From Sphingobium faniae (GTDB lineage Bacteria; Pseudomonadota; Alphaproteobacteria; Sphingomonadales; Sphingomonadaceae): a DNA stretch of 64,000 nucleotides. Position 1 is the stretch's first letter; each line of letters begins with the position of its first letter. The DNA is taken from NCBI GenBank assembly GCA_900100475.1, contig FMTU01000004.1, positions 131,501-195,500 on the forward strand, written 5' to 3'. A model generated the notes under the pieces. That model was not told the origin of the DNA and searched no databases. It worked only from the letters and a program-made list of their open reading frames with translations. The position numbers and the translations under genes were made by a program. Shown here in pieces: positions 33,600 to 42,726 of this stretch.

Positions 33600-34604
33600 T
33601 CAGTGCTGTGGACGGATGAAGGTGGCGGTGCCGTGGTCGGAGGCGACATAGACGGGATCGCCGATCTTCAGGAGCTGGGGGATTTCCTCCAGTTCCAGCG
33701 GCATGCCGGTCAGCCGCCCCCGCGTGATGCGGCAGAATGTATCCTCGTCGATGCGGAAAGTGCGCTGCTCGCCCGCCTCGGTCGCAACGGTGATGGCGCA
33801 GTTGTCGACCGCCGCCACGGTGCCGACGGTCGGGATATTGCCCGATCCGGGCATCCCGCGAATGTCCATCGACAGGCGGAAATAGCGGTCCGACCGATTG
33901 GCGAGGCCGCTGTGTGGCGTTTCAAGGCTGAAGACCAGCAGGTCGCCGGGCCGGTAGAGGGCGCGGCGCCAGGCATCGACGGGGATCGCATCGTCGGCAA
34001 TGCCCTGCGGCGGACGGGCGAAATCGTTCATGTGGGGGCGATGCAGCCCTTCGGCCAGCGCCAGCCCGCCTGTCTCCTCGTCGATCGGGGCGAGCGGCAT
34101 CCAGCAGATCCTGAGCGGCAGGCCCTTGTTGTTGGGACCGTCGCAATGGAGAAAGTTGAAGCGGCGACCGGCCCGGCCGGCACCCGGCGGCAAGGCGTGA
34201 TATTCGGTATTGGGAACCCAGAAGACCTCATCCCCGAAAAGCTGTTCGAAAAAAGCCTTGATCGCCGGCTCGGCTACGAACTGGTCGCGCGGATAGCGGG
34301 CCATGAGCGGATCGGTGCCCGGCGTGCCGTCGTTGCGGATGGGAAAATCGTCGAGCGGCGCGCCATTATGCACCGCCGCATCGTCACGCGCGGGATCGAC
34401 CACACCCAGGTCCTTCAGCACGTCAAGATAGACCGCGCGCAGGCGGCCCACGGCGTCCTTGTCCAGCACGTCGCGGAAAAACCAGTAGCCGTCCCGTTCC
34501 CACGCCGCATCCAGCGCCGCGCGGTCCCCGAGCAGATGATTGGACACCGTCAACTCCCGCATCGGCAGCGTGTCGGCAAAGGCGGATGTGATCATGTCGG
34601 CCAT
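33600..34604 (-). CDS. Phytanoyl-CoA dioxygenase-family (PhyH) Fe(II)/2-oxoglutarate oxygenase
   Basis: 334 residues from the ATG at 34604, with GGGAAG seven bases before it. The iron triad is probably His153, Asp155 (FLHCDG) and His231 (ETPHSG), and the 2-oxoglutarate Arg is near 240-243 (DRYFRLSMD). The family hydroxylates alpha carbons of CoA esters or many natural products. The C-terminal 80 residues, with IPTVGTVAAVDNCAITVATE, form an added small beta domain not needed for catalysis. The gene is between the TonB receptor and the nitronate monooxygenase. Confidence 0.88.
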   Translation of the reverse strand: MADMITSAFADTLPMRELTVSNHLLGDRAALDAAWERDGYWFFRDVLDKDAVGRLRAVYLDVLKDLGVVDPARDDAAVHNGAPLDDFPIRNDGTPGTDPLMARYPRDQFVAEPAIKAFFEQLFGDEVFWVPNTEYHALPPGAGRAGRRFNFLHCDGPNNKGLPLRICWMPLAPIDEETGGLALAEGLHRPHMNDFARPPQGIADDAIPVDAWRRALYRPGDLLVFSLETPHSGLANRSDRYFRLSMDIRGMPGSGNIPTVGTVAAVDNCAITVATEAGEQRTFRIDEDTFCRITRGRLTGMPLELEEIPQLLKIGDPVYVASDHGTATFIRPQH

Positions 34605-34637
34605 GGCGATCTTCCCGGAAAAACAGGTGAAGCGGGG

Positions 34638-34679
34638 CGCGCCCGATGCCGACCCTTCACAGGACAGGCATCGGGCGCG
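34638..34679 (-). terminator. 13-bp perfect stem-loop after the TonB receptor
   Basis: CGCGCCCGATGCC pairs perfectly with GGCATCGGGCGCG around a 16-base loop, eight bases past the receptor stop. On the leftward strand a run of five T follows about 12 bases later. It may end or attenuate transcription between the receptor and the PhyH gene. Confidence 0.5.
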
Positions 34680-34687
34680 GCGCATTC

Positions 34688-37015
34688 TCAAAAATGATAG
34701 CGCAGCGTCGCACCATAAGTCCGCGGCAGGCCCGGCGTGTGGCTGGTATAGCCCAGGCTGTCGAGGTTGATCAGCAGGAAGTCATACTTCTTCTTGGTGA
34801 GGTTGTTGACGTAGAGCGCCACGTCGAAACCGGAACCCATGATCCGGTTCCAGCTCGCGTCCAGATTCACCAGATCATAGCCCTTTGCATCGGTATAGAA
34901 GGGCACATAGGTGTCGTTCCCGATATAGTTGTCCGTATGATAATAGCTGATGCCCACCGACGCGTCGCCCTGGGCGTCGTCCAGCGGCGCGATCAGCCGC
35001 GCGCCCAGCGTATAGACGTTGCGCGGCGCGCGGGCGAAGGGATCGTTGCTGTGATCGGTCCCGTCGGGATAGATGAACTTGGTGAACTTGGCATTGGTGT
35101 AGGCATAGTTGGCCGACAGTTCCAGCATCGGCACCGGCCGGAACAGCACATCCGCCTCTATGCCCCAGATGCGCGCCTTGCCCGCATTGGTGGTGACGGT
35201 CGTGGGCGGCACCGCCGCCGGATCGGTCAACAGGCGCTGGATGTCGTTATATTTGGCGTAGTAAGCGGCCAGGTTCGTGCGCAGGAACATGTCGCCCATG
35301 CGCCAGTCGGCCTTCACGCCCAGTTCTATATCGTCCACAGTCTCGGGCTTGAAGGTGCGGCGCAGGCCCGCCTCGGTCGAGGCGCGGGCGCCGAAGCCGC
35401 CGGTGCGGTAACCGTGACGGTGCGCGAGGTAGACCAGCTTGTCCTGGTCGATCTTATATTCGAGGCTGAGATTATAGGTGACTTCGGAAAAGCTGTCGCT
35501 GACCGTCAATTCGCACTGTGAAAGCGGCACGGCGGTTTCCGGCGTCGTGGGATCGTTATCGAGGTCGCGGGTGAAGCGGCAGGCGGTGGCGGTGCGGTTG
35601 CGGATCGTCGCCTCGCGCTTGTCGCGATTATAGCGCACGCCGGCCGTCAGGCTGAGGCTGTCGGTGAAACGATAGGTGCCCTGCGCAAAGACGGCGTAGC
35701 TGCGGTTGCGCCCGGCCACGTCGGTATTGCTGAAGGCGCCGGTGGGATAGCCGAAAATATCCTCCGGCTCGATCAGCCCCGGATCGACGCCCCCGACCGC
35801 CGACAGGCCCTGGTTGCGTCCCTTTTCCCAGAAATAATAAAGGCCGGTGATCCAGTTCAGATTGCCGGTCTCGCCCAGCAATTGCAGCTCTTCGGAAAAT
35901 TGCGAGGTCCAGTCGATGCGCTGCTGCGGGTGCAGGGCGTTGGACGTGCCGTCCATATCGTCGAAGATATTGTCCTTCACATGACGGTAGCCGACGATGT
36001 TCTTGACCGTCAGCGCGTCATTGACGGGGATCGTCGTGGTGTTGGCGATGTCGTGCGTTTCCACCTTGGTGAAGATGTTCGACCCGTTGGCGATGCGATA
36101 GGGGCCGCGGGCCTGCTGTTCGGCGAGCAGTTCCTCCAGCGGGCGATAGCCGCGAGAGGCGCGCACCGCCTCGCCATTGAGCGAGCCGGTCGAGCGGACC
36201 TTGTCGATGTAGCTGGCGGTGCCGCCGTCATCCTCATGGAAATAATTATAGACGGTAAGGGATTCGAGGCCACTGTCATTCTGCATCAGGACCGACGCGC
36301 GCACGCCTTCCTGCGCGGTATCGTTGACGTTGCGACCCAGTATCTCGTCATAGACGAAGCCGTCGTCGCGCTGGCGCTGGCCGGCGACGCGGACGAGGAT
36401 GTTCGGCGACAGCGGAACGTTCACCATGCCTTCCAGGATGAAGGTGTCGAGATTGCCGTAAGTGACGCCGACCCGCCCTTCGAAATCTTCGGTCGGCCGG
36501 TTGGGGCGGATGATGATCGCGCCACCGGTCGTGTTGCGTCCGAACAGCGTGCCTTGCGGGCCGCGCAGCACTTCGACCGAGCCGATGTCGAACAATGCGC
36601 CGTTCACGCCCTGGGTGCGCGCCAGCACGATGTCGCCCATGTAGGTGGACACCGACTGGTCGGCGAGCAGGGTGAGTTCCTGCTGGCTGAGGCCGCGGAT
36701 CGAGAAGTTGGGCAGCGAGCGGCTCCCTCCCTGCCCCGGCACCGACACCAGACTGGGGACGACGCGGCTGAGGCCGGCGACGTTGGAGATGTTGGCGCGT
36801 TCCAGCGCCGCGCCCGACACCGCGCTGACCGAAAGCGGCACGTCCTGCAACCGTTCCTCACGGCGACGGGCGGTGACGATGATCTGTTCGTCGCTGAACC
36901 CGCCTTGCGCGCGCTGGGGCTGCTGTTCGGGCGCCGCCGTCTGCGCGGACACCAGCGTCGGCGCCGCCCAAAGCAGGCTGGCGCAGGATGACATCAAAAT
37001 GGCCGAAATCTTCAT
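34688..37015 (-). CDS. TonB-dependent outer-membrane receptor
   Basis: 775 residues. A signal peptide ends near VSAQTAAPEQ; the TonB box follows as EQIIVTARRREERLQDVPLS; the plug contains GTLFGRNTTGGAIIIRPN; the last residue is Phe in TYGATLRYHF, as required for barrel insertion. Receptors of this type take up iron chelates or, commonly in sphingomonads, hydrophobic growth substrates. Its place between the CMD/SDR genes and the PhyH dioxygenase points to substrate uptake, an inference. Confidence 0.95.
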   Translation of the reverse strand: MKISAILMSSCASLLWAAPTLVSAQTAAPEQQPQRAQGGFSDEQIIVTARRREERLQDVPLSVSAVSGAALERANISNVAGLSRVVPSLVSVPGQGGSRSLPNFSIRGLSQQELTLLADQSVSTYMGDIVLARTQGVNGALFDIGSVEVLRGPQGTLFGRNTTGGAIIIRPNRPTEDFEGRVGVTYGNLDTFILEGMVNVPLSPNILVRVAGQRQRDDGFVYDEILGRNVNDTAQEGVRASVLMQNDSGLESLTVYNYFHEDDGGTASYIDKVRSTGSLNGEAVRASRGYRPLEELLAEQQARGPYRIANGSNIFTKVETHDIANTTTIPVNDALTVKNIVGYRHVKDNIFDDMDGTSNALHPQQRIDWTSQFSEELQLLGETGNLNWITGLYYFWEKGRNQGLSAVGGVDPGLIEPEDIFGYPTGAFSNTDVAGRNRSYAVFAQGTYRFTDSLSLTAGVRYNRDKREATIRNRTATACRFTRDLDNDPTTPETAVPLSQCELTVSDSFSEVTYNLSLEYKIDQDKLVYLAHRHGYRTGGFGARASTEAGLRRTFKPETVDDIELGVKADWRMGDMFLRTNLAAYYAKYNDIQRLLTDPAAVPPTTVTTNAGKARIWGIEADVLFRPVPMLELSANYAYTNAKFTKFIYPDGTDHSNDPFARAPRNVYTLGARLIAPLDDAQGDASVGISYYHTDNYIGNDTYVPFYTDAKGYDLVNLDASWNRIMGSGFDVALYVNNLTKKKYDFLLINLDSLGYTSHTPGLPRTYGATLRYHF

Positions 37016-37102
37016 GAAAACCTCCCCTGAAATATGATGTTCGATTCTGTTCTGTTTTGGCTTCGACCGACGGATTTGCCCGCACCCGGGGGCGGCGGCC
37101 CC

Positions 37103-37567
37103 TTACAGCAGGCCGCGTTCCTCCGACGTTTCCAGATCATCGGGCGACACATCGGCTTCGCGCATCGCGGTGATCACCGCCGTCTGGGCCGAGGCGATGC
37201 AGGGAAAGCCGACATAGGGCGTCAACTGCACCAGCAGCCCTTCCAGTTCCGCGACGGTCAACCCGTTGGCGAGGCCGATCTTGACGTGGTTCTTCAACTC
37301 CAGCGACTGGCGCGAGGCGATCAGCGCGGAAATGACGGCGATGCTCTTTTCCTTCCGGCTGATCCCTTCGTGCCGCCAGGCGTCGTGGAACGCCCAGCCC
37401 GCCGCCATGCGCGTGATATCCGACGTGAAGCGGTCCGAAGTCGCGGAATCGCGAAAGGCGCCGCCGAACCGGTCGCCCATGACGCCGGTGATGAAAGCCA
37501 CGCCCGATTCCTGCTTTTCATCCAACTCGTTCATCATTTCATCCTTCTGGTTCGTCTCGTCCGTCAC
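37103..37567 (-). CDS. Carboxymuconolactone decarboxylase-family protein
   Basis: 154 residues. AGWAFHDAWRHEGISRKEKS and the helix ELKNHVKIGLANGLTVAELE, then LLVQLTPYVGFPCIASAQTA are typical of the CMD fold. The CxxC pair of the AhpD peroxidase type is absent; the single Cys and conserved His suit the 4-carboxymuconolactone decarboxylase-like branch. It acts on ring-cleavage or lactone intermediates. The ATGA overlap with the SDR upstream shows coupling; the receptor gene follows beyond an 87-base gap. Confidence 0.87.
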   Translation of the reverse strand: MTDETNQKDEMMNELDEKQESGVAFITGVMGDRFGGAFRDSATSDRFTSDITRMAAGWAFHDAWRHEGISRKEKSIAVISALIASRQSLELKNHVKIGLANGLTVAELEGLLVQLTPYVGFPCIASAQTAVITAMREADVSPDDLETSEERGLL

Positions 37568-38394
37568 GCTGTCGCGATTGCTGCCTGGGCCAGGAAATGC
37601 GCGGGGATGGGGCCGATCTCCGTCACCCCGCCATCGACCGGCAGCAGCACGCCGGTAATGAAGCGGGCGTCGTCGCTGGCGAGGAAGGCGACGGCGCGGG
37701 CGATGTCCCAGGCGTCGCCCTCCACGCCGAGCGGGCCGATCGCCCGGCGCAGCGCGCGCATGTCGCCGGGCAGCACATGCATGGCGTGCGGCGTCATGAT
37801 GTGGCCCGGTGCGACGGTGTTGGCGCGGATGCCGTCGCGGCCATGCAGTACGGCAATCTCACGCGCGAGCGCGGCCATCGCCGCCTTTGACGGGCCGTAG
37901 GCGATCGAACCATGCGCGCGGATACCCGCGATCGAGGAGATATTGACGATCGACCCGCCGCCGCCCGCCTTCATCGCCGGCACGGCATGGCGGGCCATCA
38001 GCATCGCGCTCTTGACGTTGACGTCGATCACCTGCGTCCAGCCGGTTTCGTCCGCCTCGTCCAGCGCGACGGGTTGCGAAATGCCGACATTATTGACGAG
38101 GATGTCGAGACGGCCGGTGCGCGCTACTGTCTGTTCGACGAAATAGCGGCAGTCGGCATTGACGGTCACGTCGCCGACCAGGGTAAAAGCCTGCCCGCCC
38201 GCTTCGACGATGCGGCGGCGGGTTTCCTCGACGCAGTCCCCGTCGCGGTCGACCAGCGCGACATGCGCGCCTTCCCCGGCCAGCAGCATCGCGATGGCGC
38301 GGCCGGTGCCTATGCCCTCGCCTTGCGTCCCCGCGCCGGTGACGATGGCGCAATGGCCCTTGAGGCGCGGATAGATGTCCGTGGGCTGCGGCAT
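37564..38394 (-). CDS. Short-chain dehydrogenase/reductase
   Basis: 276 residues from the ATG at 38394 (MPQPTDIYPRLKGHCAIVTG). The cofactor loop carries an insertion, TGAGTQGEGIGTGRA, seen in some cyclic-alcohol SDRs; NNVG and AYGPSKAAM are the other signatures, with NISSIAGIRA before the Tyr. The frame is open to 38727 without protein-like sequence. It is first in the leftward block and divergent from the AraC gene at 38607, its likely regulator. Confidence 0.88.
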   Translation of the reverse strand: MPQPTDIYPRLKGHCAIVTGAGTQGEGIGTGRAIAMLLAGEGAHVALVDRDGDCVEETRRRIVEAGGQAFTLVGDVTVNADCRYFVEQTVARTGRLDILVNNVGISQPVALDEADETGWTQVIDVNVKSAMLMARHAVPAMKAGGGGSIVNISSIAGIRAHGSIAYGPSKAAMAALAREIAVLHGRDGIRANTVAPGHIMTPHAMHVLPGDMRALRRAIGPLGVEGDAWDIARAVAFLASDDARFITGVLLPVDGGVTEIGPIPAHFLAQAAIATA

Positions 38395-38571
38395 GGTCAG
38401 CGCCGATCCCTGGCCGTGGTGGTGCGCTGTCGAAGATGCGAAAAATCCGTGCCCGGCGCGCCTGTCGCGCGCCCGGTCGCCTGCCTGGCCATGCTGCCTC
38501 TCCCCGTCGCCGCATCTGCGGTCGTTCTTCTGTGCATGCATCATGCGATTCTCGTCGGGTCGGCGTAAGGG

Positions 38572-38590
38572 GTCATTTTGACATAATGAC
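38572..38590. promoter_or_regulatory. Palindrome GTCATT-N7-AATGAC before the AraC gene
   Basis: A perfect six-base dyad 17 bases before the AraC-type start and in the gap to the divergent SDR. It is a candidate site for that regulator. Confidence 0.35.
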
Positions 38591-38606
38591 GGGGGCAATT
38601 TAACAG

Positions 38607-39641
38607 ATGGCGATGGCCCGGGATGTCGCAGTGATTGGATTCGATGGCGTCTGCCTCGCCAGCGTGGGGTTGTTCCTTGACCTGTTCGGCCAGATGCGGC
38701 TGCGCGTGGCGAGCCAGTTCCGGACACGCGACGACATCGGCATGCAGACGCGCGCGAAGCTGTTGGGCCAGAACGCCCGTGCGATCCACGTCGTGGGCGG
38801 ATGGAAGCTGGAGGTGGACAATGGATTGGGGGCGATGCCGCATCTCTATATCCATGTTCCCGATTTCTACTGCCCGCCGGATGCGACCCCCGCCTATCTG
38901 GCCGGCCTGCGCACCGTGGTGGAGTGGTTGCGCGCTCAACATGCCGGGGGCGCGCAGTTGTCGGCGACGGGGCGTGGCATCGAACTGCTGGCGGAGGCCG
39001 GGCTGCTGGGCGGTGGTCCGGCGCCGCTGGCGCGCGATGCGGCCGCCGCCTTTCGCCAGCGTTATCCGCATATCCGGGTCGACACCGCTACGCCGATCGC
39101 GGAACTCGACCGCATCATGATGGCGCGCGGCATGGCGCATGAAATGAGCATGCTGACCCGACTGATCGCCCGGCTGCTGTCGTCGACCATGGCGGGCACG
39201 CTGGCCGATGCGATGGGGATAGAGACGGAGCGGGAGGGCCTGTCGGACGATCCGCTGGTGGCCGCAGCGCAGATGTGGTTGGCCGAACGGGCGTCGCGAG
39301 GGGTGCAGATCAGCGCGCTGGCCGCGCATCTGGCGGTCAGTCAGCAGACGCTGATCCGTCGGTTCCGCGCCAGGATGGGCATGACGCCGCGCGATTATCT
39401 GCGACTGCTGCGGATCCATAGCGCCAAGTCGCAGTTGCGCGACACGCGCCGGCCGATTTCCCAGATCGCCACGCTGGTCGGTTATGACGACCTCAAATCG
39501 TTTCAGAATGCCTTTCGCCGGGATACCGGCATGAGCGCGAGCCGCTATCGCAGCCTGATGCTGGGCGGGGGCGATCCGCGTCCGGCTCCGGCAGGCGGCG
39601 CGAGGCGGTTCGATTTCGACATGCCGCTGATCCTGTGTTGA
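38607..39641 (+). CDS. AraC-family regulator with DJ-1/PfpI-like N-terminal domain
   Basis: 344 residues. Residues 1-190 look like the class I amidotransferase-like sensor of FtrA/GlxA-type regulators (VAVIGFDGVCLASVGLFLDL). The C-terminal 100 residues hold two helix-turn-helix units: ISALAAHLAVSQQTLIRRFR and ISQIATLVGYDDLKSFQNAF. It is divergent from the SDR/CMD/TonB block and convergent with the second TonB receptor, from which a strong bidirectional terminator separates it. The ligand is unknown. Confidence 0.92.
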   Translation: MAMARDVAVIGFDGVCLASVGLFLDLFGQMRLRVASQFRTRDDIGMQTRAKLLGQNARAIHVVGGWKLEVDNGLGAMPHLYIHVPDFYCPPDATPAYLAGLRTVVEWLRAQHAGGAQLSATGRGIELLAEAGLLGGGPAPLARDAAAAFRQRYPHIRVDTATPIAELDRIMMARGMAHEMSMLTRLIARLLSSTMAGTLADAMGIETEREGLSDDPLVAAAQMWLAERASRGVQISALAAHLAVSQQTLIRRFRARMGMTPRDYLRLLRIHSAKSQLRDTRRPISQIATLVGYDDLKSFQNAFRRDTGMSASRYRSLMLGGGDPRPAPAGGARRFDFDMPLILC

Positions 39642-39665
39642 GGGGAGTGCAAGGCGCACTCCCCT
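39641..39665. terminator. Bidirectional terminator between convergent AraC and TonB genes
   Basis: AGGGGAGTGC pairs perfectly with GCACTCCCCT around the loop AAGGC. It starts within the AraC stop codon and ends 8 bases before the receptor stop. There is no long T-run, but the stem is stable and correctly placed for both genes. Confidence 0.7.
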
Positions 39666-39672
39666 TCCCGCG

Positions 39673-42246
39673 TCAGAACTGGATGCGGAATTCGCCGCCC
39701 ATGGTGCGCGGCGGTTGCAGATAGGCGGCCGCCTGCGGATAGGGCTGAGCGGCGCTCAGCGCGTTGCCGGCCGGGAAGACCTGGCCCAGATCGACCTGAT
39801 TGAGCAGGTTCTTGACCCAGAAACTGAGTTCCCCCTTCACCCCGTTCTGGAGCGGGATTTCCGAAATGCCCGCGCGCATGTTGATCCGGTTGGTGGACAC
39901 GCCCGGATTATAGCGGGGCGAGGGTGAGCCGACGGTTCCCGTCGCATTGGCGATGGTCGCCAGCCTGTAGGGCGCGCAGCAGATCATGCTGGAACTGCGC
40001 GTCCAGTCGAAGTGGATGTTGAAGATCCCCGGATCAAGCGGCTGGCTGAAATCCACCGACACGGACCCTGCATGCCGCGCTGCGCCGATGCCCATCAGTT
40101 GCAGGAACGTCGAGTTGGGATGCGCGGCGATGTCGGCGGGCGAGACGATCAGGGCGCCTGCGCAATTGCCCGCTGGCGCCGCCGGACACGGCCCGGACGC
40201 AAGGATGGTCGTGCTGGACGGCTTGAACGTCTTGAGCGTGACCGGATCAATACCGATGATGCGGGTGTTGCTGTCGATATAGGTATAGTTGGCGGCGACG
40301 CTCAGGCCCGGCACGATCCGCGCGCTCAATTCCACTTCCAATCCCTTCGCCTTATAGGGGATGGAGACGTTGAACGTGTCCGAGATGCTGGGGTTGATTG
40401 CCGGGTTGGTCTGGATTGATTGCTGCTGGTTCTCCACCTTATATTTGAAGGCGGCGACGTTGAGCGTCACGCGGCGGTCGAACCATTGCGATTTGAAGCC
40501 GATTTCCCATGATTTCAGCACTTCGGTGTCATAGGCGGTAAAGGTCTGCGAGCGCACATTCGCGCCGCCGTCGCGGAAGCCCGATGCGTAGCGGACATAG
40601 GTGTTGATGTCGTCCGTCAGCTTGAGTTTGGCGGTGAAGGCGGGATCGACGCGCTTCTCCTTCGCCTCGTTGCGCTGCTGCGTGGGCAGGAATACGCCAG
40701 CGAAGATGTCGCGCCGGGCGGTCTTGGTATCGTCGCTGTAGCGCAGGCCCGCGGTCAGTTCGATCCGTTCGTCCAGCACGGGCGGGGTCCAGCTCGCCTG
40801 GCCATAGGCGGCATAGGCGTTGGTCTTGGAAAATTGCCGGATAAAGCCGCCATTGGGCGCGAATGGGCTGTAATAAGGCGCGCGGCTGGGGCCTGCGCCG
40901 GGGGTGCATGGCGCACCGGGAATACCGGCCGGGCAATTGGTGGAAAAGCCGGAATCGCGTTCGTCGCGCACATCTTCATAGAAATAAATGCCGCCGACCG
41001 TGATGTTGAAATTGGAGACGGCGTAGATCGCCTGCAATTCCTGGCTGAAGACCTTGGAATTCAGATAGTTGCTTGCCCAGGCTTGGACCGGCGAGGTGCC
41101 AAGCGAGGTCACGGCGCCGCCATAGTTGATGGAACGCCGCAGACCCGTGATCGACTTGAGCGTCAGCGCATCGCTGGCACCATAGCTCAGGTTCAGCACA
41201 TGCCCCCTGTTCTTGGTGATGAAGTAGAGCGAGGGAATGGCGAAGGGCGCGCTGTCGGGATATTTGTCGAAATCCAGCGGGAATTGCTGGAAAATATTGC
41301 CATCCGTGGTGAAGATGCTCGCGGGACCGCTCGGCGGCACCGTGATGCCGCCATTGGGGTTCTCGATCGTGCCGACATTGGGGGAAACGACGATCTGCGG
41401 GAAGGCCTGATCGTCCTTCGCCCAGATATTGTCATAGGCGTAAAACACATTCAGATCGCCGAAATCGCGTTCCACCGCCACGCGTCCGCCATAGGTCTTC
41501 AGCCGGCGGAAATCCTTGTCATAGTCCCCGGTCTTCCAGTGGAAGGAGGAATAGGGGCTGGAAATGGGGGTGACATTCTCCAGCAACTCGCTCTTCATAT
41601 TGCTGAAATAGCCGCCGCGCTTGCGATACATGCCCGAGAGCTGGATACGGAAGCCCGCCAGTTCGGGCAGATCCAGCCGACCCTTGAGTTCATAGGCGTC
41701 GAAATTGCCGATGCCCGCGCGGAAGTCGCCGCCCCACTCGCCCGACGGACGACGGGACACGACCTGCACCACGCCTGCCTCCGCATTGCGGCCAAACAAC
41801 TGGCCTTGCGGGCCGCGCAGCACCTCGATCCGTTCGGGCGTGATCAGGTCGAGCGCGCCGCCCTGCGCGCGCGGGATGTTGATGCCGTCGATGTAGAAGG
41901 CGACCGCATTGTCCTGCGTGCCCTGCGACGCGTCCGACGTGCCATAGCCGCGCATCTGCAACGCGACGCCGGTTTCCGTGCCGTTGAGCGGATAGGAGGT
42001 GAGGCCCGCGATCTTGCCGGGGCCAAGGTCATTGACGTTGTCGATGCCCCTGCTGCGCAGCGTATCCCCGCTGAGCGCCGTGACGGCGAGCGGCACTTCC
42101 TGGAGGCGTTGTTCGCGCCGTGTGGCGGTGACGACGATATCGGCGTTTTCGACGCCGGCGCGCGACCTGTTATCCTGCGCGGTCGCGATGGAGGGGACAG
42201 ACAGGATGGCTAAAGCCGATCCGGCGAGAAGAACATTCTTTTTCAT
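39673..42246 (-). CDS. TonB-dependent outer-membrane receptor
   Basis: 857 residues. Signal peptide MKKNVLLAGSALAILSVPSI ending ATAQ; TonB box ADIVVTATRREQRLQEVPLA; plug segment GQLFGRNAEAGVVQVVSRRP; terminal Phe in MGGEFRIQF. It is divergent from the cytochrome P450, across a 480-base region rich in operators, so it probably imports the compound that the P450 oxidises. The substrate is unknown. Confidence 0.95.
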   Translation of the reverse strand: MKKNVLLAGSALAILSVPSIATAQDNRSRAGVENADIVVTATRREQRLQEVPLAVTALSGDTLRSRGIDNVNDLGPGKIAGLTSYPLNGTETGVALQMRGYGTSDASQGTQDNAVAFYIDGINIPRAQGGALDLITPERIEVLRGPQGQLFGRNAEAGVVQVVSRRPSGEWGGDFRAGIGNFDAYELKGRLDLPELAGFRIQLSGMYRKRGGYFSNMKSELLENVTPISSPYSSFHWKTGDYDKDFRRLKTYGGRVAVERDFGDLNVFYAYDNIWAKDDQAFPQIVVSPNVGTIENPNGGITVPPSGPASIFTTDGNIFQQFPLDFDKYPDSAPFAIPSLYFITKNRGHVLNLSYGASDALTLKSITGLRRSINYGGAVTSLGTSPVQAWASNYLNSKVFSQELQAIYAVSNFNITVGGIYFYEDVRDERDSGFSTNCPAGIPGAPCTPGAGPSRAPYYSPFAPNGGFIRQFSKTNAYAAYGQASWTPPVLDERIELTAGLRYSDDTKTARRDIFAGVFLPTQQRNEAKEKRVDPAFTAKLKLTDDINTYVRYASGFRDGGANVRSQTFTAYDTEVLKSWEIGFKSQWFDRRVTLNVAAFKYKVENQQQSIQTNPAINPSISDTFNVSIPYKAKGLEVELSARIVPGLSVAANYTYIDSNTRIIGIDPVTLKTFKPSSTTILASGPCPAAPAGNCAGALIVSPADIAAHPNSTFLQLMGIGAARHAGSVSVDFSQPLDPGIFNIHFDWTRSSSMICCAPYRLATIANATGTVGSPSPRYNPGVSTNRINMRAGISEIPLQNGVKGELSFWVKNLLNQVDLGQVFPAGNALSAAQPYPQAAAYLQPPRTMGGEFRIQF

Positions 42247-42604
42247 ATGGATACCCTCTCCCTACTCTTTGTGTTCTGTCGTAATCGAACCGGCACAGCT
42301 CCTCGGCGGCCGGAATGATGCGTGGCGATGGCATGAAAAATGACGGCGAAACGGATCGGCCGTGGACGACGCAAAAGCAGTAATGAACGGGAACAGGACG
42401 GCCGCCCTGCATGCGGCAGGCGCGGCAGATGGACCACCTCCGTCAAATGGCCGAGAATCGTGCAGAGTCGCATCGCCCCTCCTCCCCGTTCAGACGAAAC
42501 ATCCGCCGTTCTCGCCGGTCTGAATGCGATGGCGGCCCGTCCCCGGATCGCCCGTCCTTTCGCCCGCACCCACTATGCGGACCCTGGATAAGCTAGATTG
42601 CTTA

Positions 42605-42620
42605 GATGTTGCATGCAAGT
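42605..42620. promoter_or_regulatory. GntR-type operator, copy 4 of 4
   Basis: GATGTTGCATGCAAGT contains the perfect TTGCATGCAA palindrome (42609-42618) and shares ATGTTGCATGCAA with 15214-15226. It is 107 bases before the P450 start, 24 kb from the GntR gene. Confidence 0.6.
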
Positions 42621-42672
42621 TCCTGCGCCGTACATCATATGCATGATTAAACCGCGGCCTTGGCTGGTTATT

Positions 42673-42694
42673 ATAGGTACTTATCGGTATCTAT
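42673..42694. promoter_or_regulatory. TetR-type operator, copy 3 of 3
   Basis: ATAGGTAC-ttatcg-GTATCTAT, one mismatch from consensus. The dyad extends outward to GGTTAT...ATAACC (42666-42701), making a near-perfect palindrome 26 bases before the P450 start. It would block the P450 promoter. Confidence 0.65.
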
Positions 42695-42726
42695 TATAAC
42701 CAGACAGACTGTGGAAAGGCGAACGG

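Larger units (their letters stand above)
42247..42726. other. 480-base divergent regulatory region (TonB receptor / P450)
   Basis: No convincing gene is present. The right third, 42600-42701, is AT-rich and holds a GntR-type operator (42605-42620), the dyad ATCAT-atgc-ATGAT (42634-42647), and the TetR-type operator (42673-42694). The left two thirds contain no recognised signal beyond the receptor's promoter, which I could not place. Confidence 0.6.

Noticed and set aside
38533..38546. TGCATGCATCATGC as a fifth GntR operator
   Set aside because: It keeps TGCATGCA but lacks the GTTGCATG core of the other four and lies inside the SDR leader; the match is too weak to include.
38578..38606. TTGACA-17-TAACAG as promoter of the AraC-type gene
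   Set aside because: The second box abuts the start codon, so transcription would begin inside the gene; not credible without evidence for a later start.
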